Numbered from the stretch's first letter, positions 40,695-49,421 are shown. The stretch: DNA of 64,000 nucleotides from an uncultured Dehalococcoidia bacterium (GCA_958296385.1 OY282494.1:1835537-1899536), one strand, 5' to 3'. Numbers and translations are program-made. Notes: generated by a model from the sequence alone, not told the origin.

Positions 40695-41540
40695 ATGACT
40701 ACCGTTGCCGACGCGGTGGGCTATTTGACGGTAATCCCGGACGGGGCGGTAATCCCGGATGGGGCCGTAATCCCGGACGGGGCCGTAATCCCGGATGAGA
40801 GTAATGCCGATGCCCGGCTGGAATGTCGGGGGGTGATTGACCGGCTGCGGGCGAACGCGGGGCGGGCGGAGCCGTGGCACGAGGCTTTGCTGCGGGCAAT
40901 CCGGGATTGGCCGCTGGACGCCGCATCCGTTGACCGCAAGCGGTGGCACTATCTGATTGGCGGCGAGGCGCTGGACTGGGTGACTTTGGCCCACCGGCTG
41001 TCAGTTGAGATACCGGACGCTATTCCCGCCGCTGAACTGACGGACTTGCTGTTCCGGGGCCGGTTGCCGGGCCACATGGACGCGGAACGGTTCCGCAGTC
41101 TGATTGGGGCGTACCGCTACACCGCGCATCTGAACTTCTGGTACGGCGTGACGGTGGAGGAGGCGCTGCAACTGGCGGTGGAGGATGCCATCCGCAAGCG
41201 GCAGCTGGCCTGCTGCTACCAGGACGGCGACGCGGCGATGCAGGAAACGTTCCGGCATCTGTACGGCGATACGCAATCCGCGCTGGTGGAGCAGTTTATG
41301 GCCGACGCAGGGGGGGCGTGGGGGTACGACCCGGAGGCGTTGTCGCTGGCGGCGTACCACGAGTTCACGTACTGGCTGTTCAAGCGGCGCATCCGCAAGT
41401 GGCACCCGGCCCGCGTGGCCAGCGACACGCGGCGGGGGCTGGACCAGCTGCGTATGCTCAATGCCGAATCCGGGCCGGACGGGCAGCAGGGCTGGCTTAC
41501 AGCCGACTACGCCGTTGCGCCGGCGCTGACGGCCGGCTGA
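40695..41540 (+). CDS. Unknown protein with VIPDGA tandem repeat near N-terminus
   Basis: 281 residues. After MTTVADAVGYLT there are four copies of VIPDGA/VIPDES encoded by an exact 18-base tandem repeat. The rest is mainly helical and soluble (HYLIGGEALDWVTLAHRL, LNFWYGVTVEEALQLAVEDAIRKRQL, HEFTYWLFKRRIRKWHPARV). No family is recognised. The start ATG 40695 is 16 bp after the polX stop, so the two are probably cotranscribed. The repeat may be a length-variable region. Confidence 0.75.
   Translation: MTTVADAVGYLTVIPDGAVIPDGAVIPDGAVIPDESNADARLECRGVIDRLRANAGRAEPWHEALLRAIRDWPLDAASVDRKRWHYLIGGEALDWVTLAHRLSVEIPDAIPAAELTDLLFRGRLPGHMDAERFRSLIGAYRYTAHLNFWYGVTVEEALQLAVEDAIRKRQLACCYQDGDAAMQETFRHLYGDTQSALVEQFMADAGGAWGYDPEALSLAAYHEFTYWLFKRRIRKWHPARVASDTRRGLDQLRMLNAESGPDGQQGWLTADYAVAPALTAG
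40731..40802 (+). repeat. In-frame 18-base tandem repeat (4 units)
   Basis: Four units of GTAATCCCGGACGGGGCG type, differing at three positions, code VIPDGA x3 and VIPDES. Confidence 0.95.
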
Positions 41541-41563
41541 TTGCCAGCTGCTCCCGAAAATCA

Positions 41564-41595
41564 AAAGCCCGGCGCCGTTGAACGCGCCGGGCTTT
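41564..41595. terminator. Bidirectional rho-independent-type terminator
   Basis: AAAGCCCGGCGC (41564-41575) pairs perfectly with GCGCCGGGCTTT (41584-41595); 8-base loop. It separates the convergent gene ending at 41540 from rpsA ending at 41616. The A/T ends of the stem act as the U-run in both directions. Confidence 0.8.
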
Positions 41596-41615
41596 GTTGC
41601 GTCGGGCGAGCCGGA

Positions 41616-42710
41616 TTACAGGCCGTACACCTTGCGATAGCTCAGGCTCATACGCTTGCGCTCGATGTCAATGCTCAAGATTTGCACCTTGATTTGCTGG
41701 CCCTGATAGACAATCTCTTTGGGGTGTTCCATCCGGCGGGCGGACAGCTCGGAGATGTGAACCAGGCCCTCGACCCAATCCTCCAGTTTGACGAAAGCGC
41801 CAAAGTCCATCAGCCGGGTGACGGTGCCGTCCACGACATCACCGACTTGATAGCGCTCCGGCACGGAGTCCCAGGGTTCCGGCTGGGTGCGCTTGAGGCT
41901 GAGGGAAATCTTGCTGTTCTCCTTGTCAACCCGCAGCACTTTGAGGGTAAGCTCGTCGCCGATGCTGACGACTTCCTCGGGGGACTTGACCATGGCCCAA
42001 GACAGTTCGGAGATGGGCACCAGTCCCTCGGCGTCGCCCAGGTCAACAAAGGCGCCGAAACCGCGCATTGAGCGGACGGTGCCTTGCACGATTTGGCCTT
42101 CCTCGAGGACTTCCAGCAGGCGCTCTTTGGCCCGGTTGCGGAGTTGACGCCAGATGCGGCGCTCGGTGAGCACCAGCTTCTCGCGCTGGGCGTCCAGCTC
42201 AAGGATGTTGAACCGGGCATCCTCGCCGATGCGGGCGTCCAGATGCTCGACGCGGCCCTCTTTGGGCACGGGGGCCATCTGGGAGAAAGGCACAAAGCCG
42301 CGCACGCCGTTCCAGTCAACGACGAGGCCGCCCTTGTTGTGCTGGACGACTTTGGCGTCGAGTTCGGCGTCTTTCTGATGCAGGTCGATGAGGTCTTCCC
42401 AAATCTGCTTTTCCTGGGCCTGGTCGTAGGAGAAAACGGCCATGCCGCCGGGCCCGCGGTTGTTGATGTGGATGACCATAACGCGGGTGCCGGGCTGCAT
42501 CTGCTCGCGCTTTTCGTCGGTGAGGGTGCGCATTTCCTGCGGGGGAACGATGCCCTCGGTTTTGAGGCCGGCGCTGATGACCATGCCTTCGGCGTCAATG
42601 CGCACAATTTCCCCAGTCACCAGATCGCCCCTGCGGTACTCCCGCGGCGAAAACGCCGACTCGGGGAGTTCCGACATATCGGTGACTGCGTAAGGGTCCT
42701 GGGTTACCAT
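41616..42710 (-). CDS. rpsA: S1 RNA-binding domain protein (ribosomal protein S1 type)
   Basis: 364 residues with four S1 domains: starts at ~27 (GDLVTGEIVRIDAEGMVISAG), ~110 (degenerate, ELDAKVVQHNKGGLVVDWNGVRGFVP), ~200 (GQIVQGTVRSMRGFGAFVDLGDAEGLVPISELS) and ~285 (GDVVDGTVTRLMDFGAFVKLEDWVEGLVHISELS). It would help load mRNAs on the 30S subunit. Four domains rather than the six of E. coli is usual for Gram-positive-like and Chloroflexota S1. It has a near-consensus promoter and a ~98-base leader, where S1 autoregulation could act. AAGGAG precedes ATG 42710 by 11 bases. Confidence 0.93.
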   Translation of the reverse strand: MVTQDPYAVTDMSELPESAFSPREYRRGDLVTGEIVRIDAEGMVISAGLKTEGIVPPQEMRTLTDEKREQMQPGTRVMVIHINNRGPGGMAVFSYDQAQEKQIWEDLIDLHQKDAELDAKVVQHNKGGLVVDWNGVRGFVPFSQMAPVPKEGRVEHLDARIGEDARFNILELDAQREKLVLTERRIWRQLRNRAKERLLEVLEEGQIVQGTVRSMRGFGAFVDLGDAEGLVPISELSWAMVKSPEEVVSIGDELTLKVLRVDKENSKISLSLKRTQPEPWDSVPERYQVGDVVDGTVTRLMDFGAFVKLEDWVEGLVHISELSARRMEHPKEIVYQGQQIKVQILSIDIERKRMSLSYRKVYGL

Positions 42711-42815
42711 CAGATTAGTTGCTCCTTACAATAGCTAACGGCCTGAGTGTCGGCCGCACCGGCGGAGCATGGAAAGGCCACGAGCGTGACTGCTGTACCA
42801 CAATGCGCCTGCCTA

Positions 42816-42844
42816 ATAATACTTATGCCGGGGATAATTTGCAA
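42816..42844 (-). promoter_or_regulatory. Promoter of rpsA
   Basis: TTGCAA - 17 bp - TATTAT on the minus strand, the best match to a housekeeping promoter in the window. It predicts a leader of about 98 bases. Confidence 0.75.
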
Positions 42845-42904
42845 GGGCAAGGGGCGGGGCGTTTTTGACGGGGCGGCGCTGTACCCGGCGGGGCTGGCGG
42901 CGGC

Positions 42905-42910
42905 TATAAT
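42905..42910 (+). promoter_or_regulatory. -10 box of the gamma-carbonic anhydrase gene
   Basis: TATAAT, 33 bases before TTG 42944, divergent from the rpsA promoter. No clear -35. Confidence 0.45.
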
Positions 42911-42943
42911 GGGGGGTGGTATTTCATCTTGGGGAGGCTTGGT

Positions 42944-43483
42944 TTGATTCGCAGTATTGATGGCAAGACGCCGCAGATTCATCCTTCGGTGTTCGTTAGT
43001 GAGGCGGCTTACGTGGTGGGCGACGTTATCATTGGCGAGGGCAGCAGCATTTGGCCGGGGGCGGTGATTCGGGCCGACTATGGCCGCATCATCATCGGCA
43101 AGAATTGTTCGATTCAGGACAATTGCGTGCTGCATACGGACGACTATCTGGAGCTGGGGGACAACGTGCTGATGACGCACGGGGCGGTGATTCACGGGGG
43201 CAAGGTGGGCAGCAACGTGATGATTGGCGTGAATGCCGTTTGCCTGGAGGATTGCGACGTGGGGGATTACGTGCTGATTGGCGCGGGGGCTATCGTGACC
43301 GGGACGGCGATACCGTCGGAGTCGCTGGTCATCGGGGTGCCGGGGCGCATCCGGGAGCTGCCGGCGGTGCACCGGCAGCGGCTGGAGAATCCGACGGCGC
43401 GGTATCAGGAGAACGGGCGCAAGTTTATTGCCGCCGGGCTGGGGCTGCAAATACCGGCCAGCGACGGGGGGGAAACGGGCTGA
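42944..43483 (+). CDS. Gamma-carbonic anhydrase family protein (left-handed beta helix)
   Basis: 179 residues from TTG 42944, chosen because GGGGAGG lies six bases upstream. Hexapeptide repeats run through VVGDVIIGEGSSIWPGAVIRADYGRIIIGKNCSIQDNCVLH. The three zinc-ligand His positions correspond to CVLHTDD and MTHGAVIHG. The end has ESLVIGVPGRIREL. This is the YrdA/PaaY-like gamma-carbonic anhydrase type; carbonic anhydrase activity is possible but unproven for many members. It converges on dnaE with a 5-bp gap. Confidence 0.92.
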   Translation: MIRSIDGKTPQIHPSVFVSEAAYVVGDVIIGEGSSIWPGAVIRADYGRIIIGKNCSIQDNCVLHTDDYLELGDNVLMTHGAVIHGGKVGSNVMIGVNAVCLEDCDVGDYVLIGAGAIVTGTAIPSESLVIGVPGRIRELPAVHRQRLENPTARYQENGRKFIAAGLGLQIPASDGGETG

Positions 43484-43488
43484 CCGGG

Positions 43489-46400
43489 TTAGGCTACGGG
43501 GGCGGCGTTGCCCTCGCCCAATAGCTCCTGGAGGCGGTGTTCCAGCTCCGGGCAGGCTCTGGTGGAGACGGTTGGTATTTCCATCAGCACCCGGCGGCCT
43601 TGCTGGAGCAGCAGCTCTACGTACACTTTGTCGTCGCCGGTGTATTCCAGCATTACCCGGATGGCCTGGCGCAGCAGGTAGCGGTCGCTGTCCGGGTCGT
43701 TGGTTTCGGTCATGCGGATTTGCAGGCCCGGTTCGCGGGCGGCGGCGGGTTCGGGGGGCGCGGGGGCGGGGGATGCGGCGCCGTTGCCGTTGGCATTGCC
43801 GTTGCGACGGGGGCGCTGCCGGGCGGCGCCGTCGGCATCGGGGGGCGGGTTGGCTGACGGGGCGGGCGCTGGGGTTGGCGCCGGTTCGGATGCGGGCGGG
43901 TCAATCTGGAATTCCTGGGCGTCGTAGCAGCTTATGGAGTAGTCATCGCCGCGTACTTGCAGGCGGCCGGTTACTTTTACGGCGCTGCCGGGCTGCCAGA
44001 CGTGGGCCATTTTGTCCAGGTTGTCGGGCCAGACCATGGCTTCCATCTGGCCGCCGAGGAGGGCCAGGTCAACCCGCAGGAACTTGCGGTTGTCGCGGGT
44101 GTAGCGCTCCGCTACGTCGTTCACGTAGCCCAGGACGGTTACGGTGGAGCCGACGGCGTCGTCGTCCAGCTGCTCAATGGAGTTGAACGCGTTGCCGGGG
44201 TCGACGGCGGCCAGGGCGAGGATGGGGTTGTAGGAGATGGCGAAGCCGAGGAGTTCTTTCTCCAGGGCGGCCTTTTCCTGAGGGAGGTAGTCGGATTGGC
44301 CGGCGTCCAGCTCCAGCAGGGTGCCGCCGGAGCTGCTGTCCATGTCGCTGCCGAACATACCGACTTGACCGGAATGGCGGTTGCGGGTTTCCTGCTGCGC
44401 TACGGCCCAGATGCGGTCGAGGGCGGCTGCTACGGCGGCGCGGGGGGCCAGGGAATCAAAGGCGCCGGCTTTGGCCAGGGCTTCCAGCGTGCGGCGGTTG
44501 AGGTTGGATACGTCAACGCGGTTGCAGAAATCGCCTACGGAGGCGTAGGGGCCGTTGGCGTCGCGCTCGGTGACGATGGGCTGGACGGCGGCTTCGCCGA
44601 GGGATTTTATCGCCGCCAGGCCGATGCGGAGCTGGCCGGGGCCGGTGGATTTCTCGGCTGACTTATCTATGGTGTAATGGACGCCGGAGCTGTTGACGTC
44701 GGGCAGGGCGATGGTGATGCCCATGCGGGTACATTCATTAATGGAGGCGACGTAGCGGTCGGCGTGGTCGAGGCGGCAGTTGAGCACGGAGGCCATGTAT
44801 TCCAGCGGGTGGTGGGTCTTGAAGTAGGCCGTCCAGTAGGAGATGAGGCCGTAGCTGACGCTGTGGGCTTTGTTGAAGGCGTAGCCGGCGAAGGGTTCGA
44901 TGAGGTTGAAAATGTCGGCGCCCATCTGCTCGGTGTAGCCTTGCTGGACGGAGCCGGAGATGAAACGCTGGCGTTCCTCGGCCATCAGCTCGGGGATTTT
45001 TTTGCCCATGGCCTTGCGCACGGTGTCGGCCTCGCCCAGCGAGTAGCCGGCGAAGTTTTGCAGGATTTGCAGCACTTGGTCCTGATAGACGATGACGCCG
45101 TAGGTTTCGTCCAGCAGTTCTTTCATGCTGGGGTGGGGGTAGGTGACCTGCTCGCGCCCGTGCTTGGAGCGGATGAAACGGTCGATGTGTTCCATGGGAC
45201 CCGGGCGGTAGAGGGCAATCATGGCGGCGATGTCGTTCAGGTTGGAGGGTTTCAGTTCTTTGATGTAACGCTGCATACCGGAGGATTCCAGCTGGAACAG
45301 GTCGGAGGTGTTGCCGGTGGCCAGCAGCTGGTAGGCGTCATCATCGTTAAGGGGCAGGCGGCTCAGGTCGATGCGGATGCCCTGCTCGGCGTCGAGCAGC
45401 TTGATGGTGCGGTCGAGGATGGTGAGGTTGGTCAGGCCGAGGAAGTCCATTTTGAGCAGGCCCAGTTTGGCTACGGGGTCCATGGAGAACTGGGTCATCA
45501 TCACCGGGCTGTTCTCGTCGCCGCGGGCGGGGCGTTGCAGGGGGACGGTTTCGGTGAGGGGTTCGTCGGCGATGAGGACGCCGGCGGCGTGGGTGCTGAC
45601 GTGGTGGACGATGCCTTCCAGTGCCTGGGCGTTGTCCACCAGTTGCTGGATGGCCTGGTCGCTGCGGTAGGACTGCTCCAGTTCGGCGTTGGCGGCCAGT
45701 GCGTCGGAAAGGGTGCGGGAGCGGGTGGGCACCATGCGGGCGATGCGGTCAACGTCGCCGTAGCTCATGCCGAGGCCGCGCCCGACGTCGCGCAGGGCGG
45801 CTTTGGGGCCCATGGTGCCAAAGGTGATAATCTGGGCTACCTTGTCGCTGCCGTAGCGGTCAATGACGTAGCGCAGCACTTCATCGCGCCGGTCATCCTG
45901 GAAGTCCATGTCGATGTCGGGCATCTCTTTGCGCTCGAAGTTGAGGAAACGCTCAAAGACGAGGCGGTACTCCATGGGGTCGATTTCGGTGATGCCGAGG
46001 CAGTAGAGGACGATGCTGGCGGCGGCGCTGCCCCGCACGCCGAAGAGGATTTGCCGCTCGCGCACGAAGGATATGATGTCCCAGACGACGAGGAAGTAGT
46101 TGGCGAAACTGGTTTGCCTGACTACCTCCAGCTCGTATTCCATGCGGACGCGGGCGGTTTCGTTGTTGTTGCCGTAGCGTTTGCGAAAGCCCTCCCAGCA
46201 GATGCGGCCCAGGTAGGCGTCGGCGTCCTCGTCGTTGGGGGTGGGATAGCGGGGGAGGTGCATCTGGCCAAAGCCCAGCGACACGTTGCAGCCCTGGGCG
46301 ACTTCGCCGGTGATGTCCAGGGCGCGGGGGAAATCGGGGAACAGGGCGGCCATTTCGGACGGGGACTTGATGAAGTAGGATGAGTCCTCCATCCGCAGGC

Positions 46401-47094
46401 GTTTCTCGTCGTTGACGTTGGTGCCGGTCTGGATGCAGATGTACACGTCCTGATAGGGATGGTCCTCTTTGCGGACGTAGTGGGCGTCGTTGGTTATCAG
46501 CAGGGGGATTCCGGTATCCTGATTCAGTCGGATGAGGCCGTCGTTGATTTGGGGCAGCTGGGGCACGTGTTCGTGGCGCTGCAACTCCAGGTAGTAGTCG
46601 CTGCCGAACAGCTCGCGATACCAGCCGACCATCTGTTTGGCGGCGTCGTAATTGCCGTCGGCCAGCAGGATGGGCACTTCGGCGGACGGGCAGCCGGAGA
46701 GGCAAATCAGGCCCTGGCGGTGCTCCTCCAGCAGCTCTTTGTCGATGCGGGGGCGGTAGTGGAAGCCCTCCAGGTGGGAGCGGGTGACGAGTTGCAGGAG
46801 GTTGCGGTAGCCGGTGTTGTCTTTGGCGATAAGCACCAGATGGTTGGCGGTGCGTTCGTTGGGCGTGCGGTCGTGGCGGCTGTTGTGAGCGACGTACATC
46901 TCGCAGCCGATGATGGGCTTGATGCCGGCGTCTTTGCACTCGGAGTAGAAATCAACGGCGCCGTAGAGGGAACCGTGGTCGGTGATGCTCATGGCATCCA
47001 TCCCCAACTCCCGCGTCCGGTTCACCAGATCGGGAATACGGCTGATGCCGTCCAGCAGACTGTATTCGGTGTGGGTGTGGAGGTGGGTGAACAC
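43489..47094 (-). CDS. dnaE: DNA polymerase III subunit alpha
   Basis: 1201 residues. The PHP domain begins at once with FTHLHTHTEYSLLDG, and SITDHGSLYG follows. The palm has PDIDMDF near residue 390 with the catalytic Asp pair, and ISAFNKAH-like GYAFNKAHSVSYGLISYWTAYFK follows. C-terminal helix-hairpin-helix and OB-fold (TVTVLGYVNDVAERYTRDNRKFLRV) are present. After the OB domain comes a Pro/Ala-rich linker and an extra ~80-residue tail not in the core family. GTG 47094 is chosen because it gives the family's usual N-terminus; a TATCAT box upstream supports it. This is the replicative polymerase. Confidence 0.95.
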   Translation of the reverse strand: MFTHLHTHTEYSLLDGISRIPDLVNRTRELGMDAMSITDHGSLYGAVDFYSECKDAGIKPIIGCEMYVAHNSRHDRTPNERTANHLVLIAKDNTGYRNLLQLVTRSHLEGFHYRPRIDKELLEEHRQGLICLSGCPSAEVPILLADGNYDAAKQMVGWYRELFGSDYYLELQRHEHVPQLPQINDGLIRLNQDTGIPLLITNDAHYVRKEDHPYQDVYICIQTGTNVNDEKRLRMEDSSYFIKSPSEMAALFPDFPRALDITGEVAQGCNVSLGFGQMHLPRYPTPNDEDADAYLGRICWEGFRKRYGNNNETARVRMEYELEVVRQTSFANYFLVVWDIISFVRERQILFGVRGSAAASIVLYCLGITEIDPMEYRLVFERFLNFERKEMPDIDMDFQDDRRDEVLRYVIDRYGSDKVAQIITFGTMGPKAALRDVGRGLGMSYGDVDRIARMVPTRSRTLSDALAANAELEQSYRSDQAIQQLVDNAQALEGIVHHVSTHAAGVLIADEPLTETVPLQRPARGDENSPVMMTQFSMDPVAKLGLLKMDFLGLTNLTILDRTIKLLDAEQGIRIDLSRLPLNDDDAYQLLATGNTSDLFQLESSGMQRYIKELKPSNLNDIAAMIALYRPGPMEHIDRFIRSKHGREQVTYPHPSMKELLDETYGVIVYQDQVLQILQNFAGYSLGEADTVRKAMGKKIPELMAEERQRFISGSVQQGYTEQMGADIFNLIEPFAGYAFNKAHSVSYGLISYWTAYFKTHHPLEYMASVLNCRLDHADRYVASINECTRMGITIALPDVNSSGVHYTIDKSAEKSTGPGQLRIGLAAIKSLGEAAVQPIVTERDANGPYASVGDFCNRVDVSNLNRRTLEALAKAGAFDSLAPRAAVAAALDRIWAVAQQETRNRHSGQVGMFGSDMDSSSGGTLLELDAGQSDYLPQEKAALEKELLGFAISYNPILALAAVDPGNAFNSIEQLDDDAVGSTVTVLGYVNDVAERYTRDNRKFLRVDLALLGGQMEAMVWPDNLDKMAHVWQPGSAVKVTGRLQVRGDDYSISCYDAQEFQIDPPASEPAPTPAPAPSANPPPDADGAARQRPRRNGNANGNGAASPAPAPPEPAAAREPGLQIRMTETNDPDSDRYLLRQAIRVMLEYTGDDKVYVELLLQQGRRVLMEIPTVSTRACPELEHRLQELLGEGNAAPVA

Positions 47095-47146
47095 GGGGCG
47101 AAAACCTGGCGGGGGAGATTGGGGTTGGGGCGGTGCGCGCCGGGTA

Positions 47147-47152
47147 ATGATA
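47147..47152 (-). promoter_or_regulatory. -10 box of dnaE
   Basis: TATCAT on the minus strand, 52 bases before GTG 47094, which argues against any longer N-terminus. Confidence 0.4.
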
Positions 47153-47285
47153 GCAGTTGGGACGGCGGGCGGCCGGCTGTTATGTAACCTGCGGGGGGAA
47201 TTGCAAAAACTGCGCGCCCGGCGGCCATTGTGCCATTGGGGGGCGGGGCAATGACGGTGGGGGAATAGCGAATTCCCCGGACGGG

Positions 47286-48359
47286 TTACCCCGGAACTTC
47301 GATTTGCTGGGTTACGACGCGGGTTACGCCCCAGCCGGCGAGCCATGCGGAATGGCGTCCATCTCCGCCGGCTACTACGATTACGATGTCCTCGGCGCGG
47401 GGGGCGATGGGAACCATGGTATCGGGTTTGGTGTCGTCAATCCAGGCGGGGTAGTTGCGGTTGCCCCAGTGGGCGAGGCCGGAGAGTTCGGCGATGGACA
47501 TACGGGCGTTGGCGTAGATGTACTCGCGGACGTCGCGCTTGGTGAGGCCGTCGGCGGCGATTTCGGCGGCGTGTTCGGGGCTGATGACCAGCGTGACTTG
47601 GGCGCCGGTGCCAATCTGGTAGTAGTTGGAGAAGCCGGTGGCGCGGGTGGCCTGCACCAGCGTGTTGAGAACTTCAATGCCGCGGGAAACGGTGGTTTCC
47701 ATGATGGGGTAGAAGGCGCGGATGGCGTGGAGGGTTACCATGCTGTCGTCGGGGTTCAGGCCGAGTTCGACGTGGCGGGGTTCCCAGGGGCTGCGGGCTT
47801 CGTTCTCGGCAAAGCAGAACGAGTAGCGGCCGGGCATGGCCAGGGTTGCCTTGTCCATGTCGCCGATGATGAGGCCGGCGACGTTGCGGACGAAAAGGCG
47901 GAGGGCGCGTCCGATGGTGGCGTTGGCGCGGTAGCCGGGGCCGAAAGCGCCGGAATCGCCGTTGATGCCGAGGCGTTGGGCGATGGGGCCGTTGATGATG
48001 ACGACCGGGGCGGCGCCGCCGGTGGTGGCCTGGCAGCCGGCCAGGTTGAACGGGGTTTGCAAAGCGGCCTTGACGCAGGCGACTACTACCGGGAAATACT
48101 CCGGGCGGCAGCCGGACATCACGGCGTTAATCGCCACTTTCTCCAGGGTAACTTCCTGATTGGAGGGCTGGGCGATGCCTAACGACTGCGACGGGTCCTC
48201 GCCCCAGGGGCCAAGCATCCGGCGCACGGAATCCTCGGTGGCTGGCACGACGGGCATACCGTCCGTCCAGCCCTGCTCCTCGTAGTAATCCTGAATGGCG
48301 TCATAAGAATCGGGGACGGCGATGCGGCGGGACGTGAGGGCGGGGGTGTTGGCAGTCAT
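47286..48359 (-). CDS. Conserved protein of unknown function, partner of the UGSC selenoprotein gene
   Basis: 357 residues, soluble. Conserved-looking blocks are YYEEQGWTDGMPVVPATEDSVRRML, NAVMSGCRPEYFPVVVACVKA, LAGCQATTGGAAPVVIINGP, and YSFCFAENEARSPWEP. Two of its Cys lie in MSGC and LAGC next to small residues, which could suit redox or metal chemistry. I cannot name the family. It is the last gene of the guaB3 - UGSC - small gene - this gene series, starting 24 bp after the read-through end of the small gene. The shared operon with a selenoprotein hints at a redox or thiol-linked function. Confidence 0.75.
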   Translation of the reverse strand: MTANTPALTSRRIAVPDSYDAIQDYYEEQGWTDGMPVVPATEDSVRRMLGPWGEDPSQSLGIAQPSNQEVTLEKVAINAVMSGCRPEYFPVVVACVKAALQTPFNLAGCQATTGGAAPVVIINGPIAQRLGINGDSGAFGPGYRANATIGRALRLFVRNVAGLIIGDMDKATLAMPGRYSFCFAENEARSPWEPRHVELGLNPDDSMVTLHAIRAFYPIMETTVSRGIEVLNTLVQATRATGFSNYYQIGTGAQVTLVISPEHAAEIAADGLTKRDVREYIYANARMSIAELSGLAHWGNRNYPAWIDDTKPDTMVPIAPRAEDIVIVVAGGDGRHSAWLAGWGVTRVVTQQIEVPG

Positions 48360-48383
48360 AAGCGTTACTCGTATGGAAAGGGG

Positions 48384-48776
48384 CTAGTCGGACGGATTTT
48401 TGATGGATATGCTGGGGCGCACGGCGCGGGGGGTATGGCCTGGCCAGCAGGGGGCGAGGCCGGCGTGGTATTCCCGGTGGTCGCGCCAGCGTCGGCGGGC
48501 GCCCCGGTTGGGCGGCGTGCGGGAGCCGAATCAGGGGATGCCGGCGCCGATGACTGGCACCGGGCCGATTGAGGTTTGGGTGACGCCGGAGATGAAACGG
48601 CAGTCGGGCCGGGCGGCGCTGGCGTGGCCCCCGAATTCGTCGCGCAAACCGGCGTCGGTTTCGGTGCGGCAGACGATTTCGGGGGCGTGGAACCGGATGC
48701 GCTGCCGGATTGCCGAGCCTTGCGGGGTTCGGGGTTTAGCCCACAGCACATTCCAGTTGACCACTGGCACGGGCAT
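48384..48776 (-). CDS. Small unknown protein; stop TGA at 48531 may be read through (possible second selenoprotein)
   Basis: From ATG 48776 (AAAGGA six bases upstream) the frame codes 81 residues to a TGA at 48533-48531, including WNVLWAKPRTPQGSAIRQRI and GPVPVIGAGIP. The same frame stays open 48 more codons to TAG at 48384, ending RPSISIKNPSD. In that extension 41 of 48 codons end in G or C, against about 33 of 49 in the two other frames, which is the pattern of true coding sequence in this genome. Read through, the gene fits snugly between its neighbours (24 bp to the next start). A 5-bp hairpin follows the TGA but lacks the GGUC loop. Ordinary termination at 48531 remains possible. Confidence 0.5.
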
Positions 48777-48824
48777 AGCACGTCCTTTGGCGCTCGGCAA
48801 CGATTGGCGCTCGGCAACGCTGGT

Positions 48825-49364
48825 TTAGCCGTCGTTGGTGAGCATATTGGCGATGCGGCCGGCGTACTCGTGGGCCAGCTCCTGAACCTGGGGAATGGTG
48901 CGGGGGGCCAGGGGGCTGGGGAGGGCAAGTATCTGGACGGTGGGCATACCCAGAGAGGACGCCCGGGCGTGGGCGGCGCGGGTAAAGCTTTCGGTGATGA
49001 CGCTGACCGAGGGGATGCCGCGGGTTTCGGTTACTACTGTGTCGTGGAGACCCCACGCCGTGCAGCTCCCTCAATCCGCGATGCCGTGCACCACCGCATC
49101 GCACTGGGCCACCAGCTCGTCGATGGTTTCGTCGGAGCAGGGGGCGCTGAAGCTGAACTTTTGCAGGTAGATTACCCGGTCAACGGCGTAGTCATCCTGG
49201 AGGATGGTTTGGAGTTCCTTGAGGAAGTTGTCGGAGTGGTACTTGCGGTTCTCCAGCAGGCCGATGGTCTTGCCGGCCAGAGTGGGCAGACGGCCGGCGG
49301 AGGCGCGTTCCGCGGTTTGCTGCTCCGGCCTGGGGTCGAGGATTTGGATGGTGGCAGTGGTCAT
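48825..49364 (-). CDS. UGSC-family selenoprotein (in-frame TGA = selenocysteine 98)
   Basis: 179 residues counting selenocysteine. The frame reads GKTIGLLENRKYHSDNFL, then CDAVVHGIAD, then TGA (49073-49071), then GSCTAWGLHDTVVTETRGIPSV and ITESFTRAAHARASSLGM, to TAA at 48825. D-U-G-S-C is the defining motif of the UGSC (seleno)protein family, and the U-x-x-C pair looks like a redox site. A hairpin after the TGA has its GGUCU loop at nucleotides 19-23, as in E. coli fdhF. Ordinary gene callers will cut it at residue 97. ATG 49364 is 57 bp after guaB3. The reaction is unknown. Confidence 0.92.
49043..49073 (-). promoter_or_regulatory. Bacterial SECIS element with UGA codon
   Basis: On the minus strand the UGA is followed 13 bases later by CGUGG, loop GGUCU, CCACG. 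The loop begins at nucleotide 19 after UGA, as in the E. coli fdhF SECIS (loop also GGUCU), which SelB recognises. Confidence 0.85.
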
Positions 49365-49421
49365 TGGTTACCTCCGGTTAGTTCTGCGGATTGTCTTTCC
49401 GGCACGGGCCGAAAGGCGGGG

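Noticed and set aside
44677-46383. 568-codon plus-strand frame opposite dnaE
   Set aside because: Antisense shadow of dnaE; no start signal and no family resemblance.
48365-48928. 187-codon minus-strand frame through the end of the UGSC gene and the small gene
   Set aside because: Almost entirely Pro/Ala/Ser and overlapping both better-supported frames; it is the +1 shadow.
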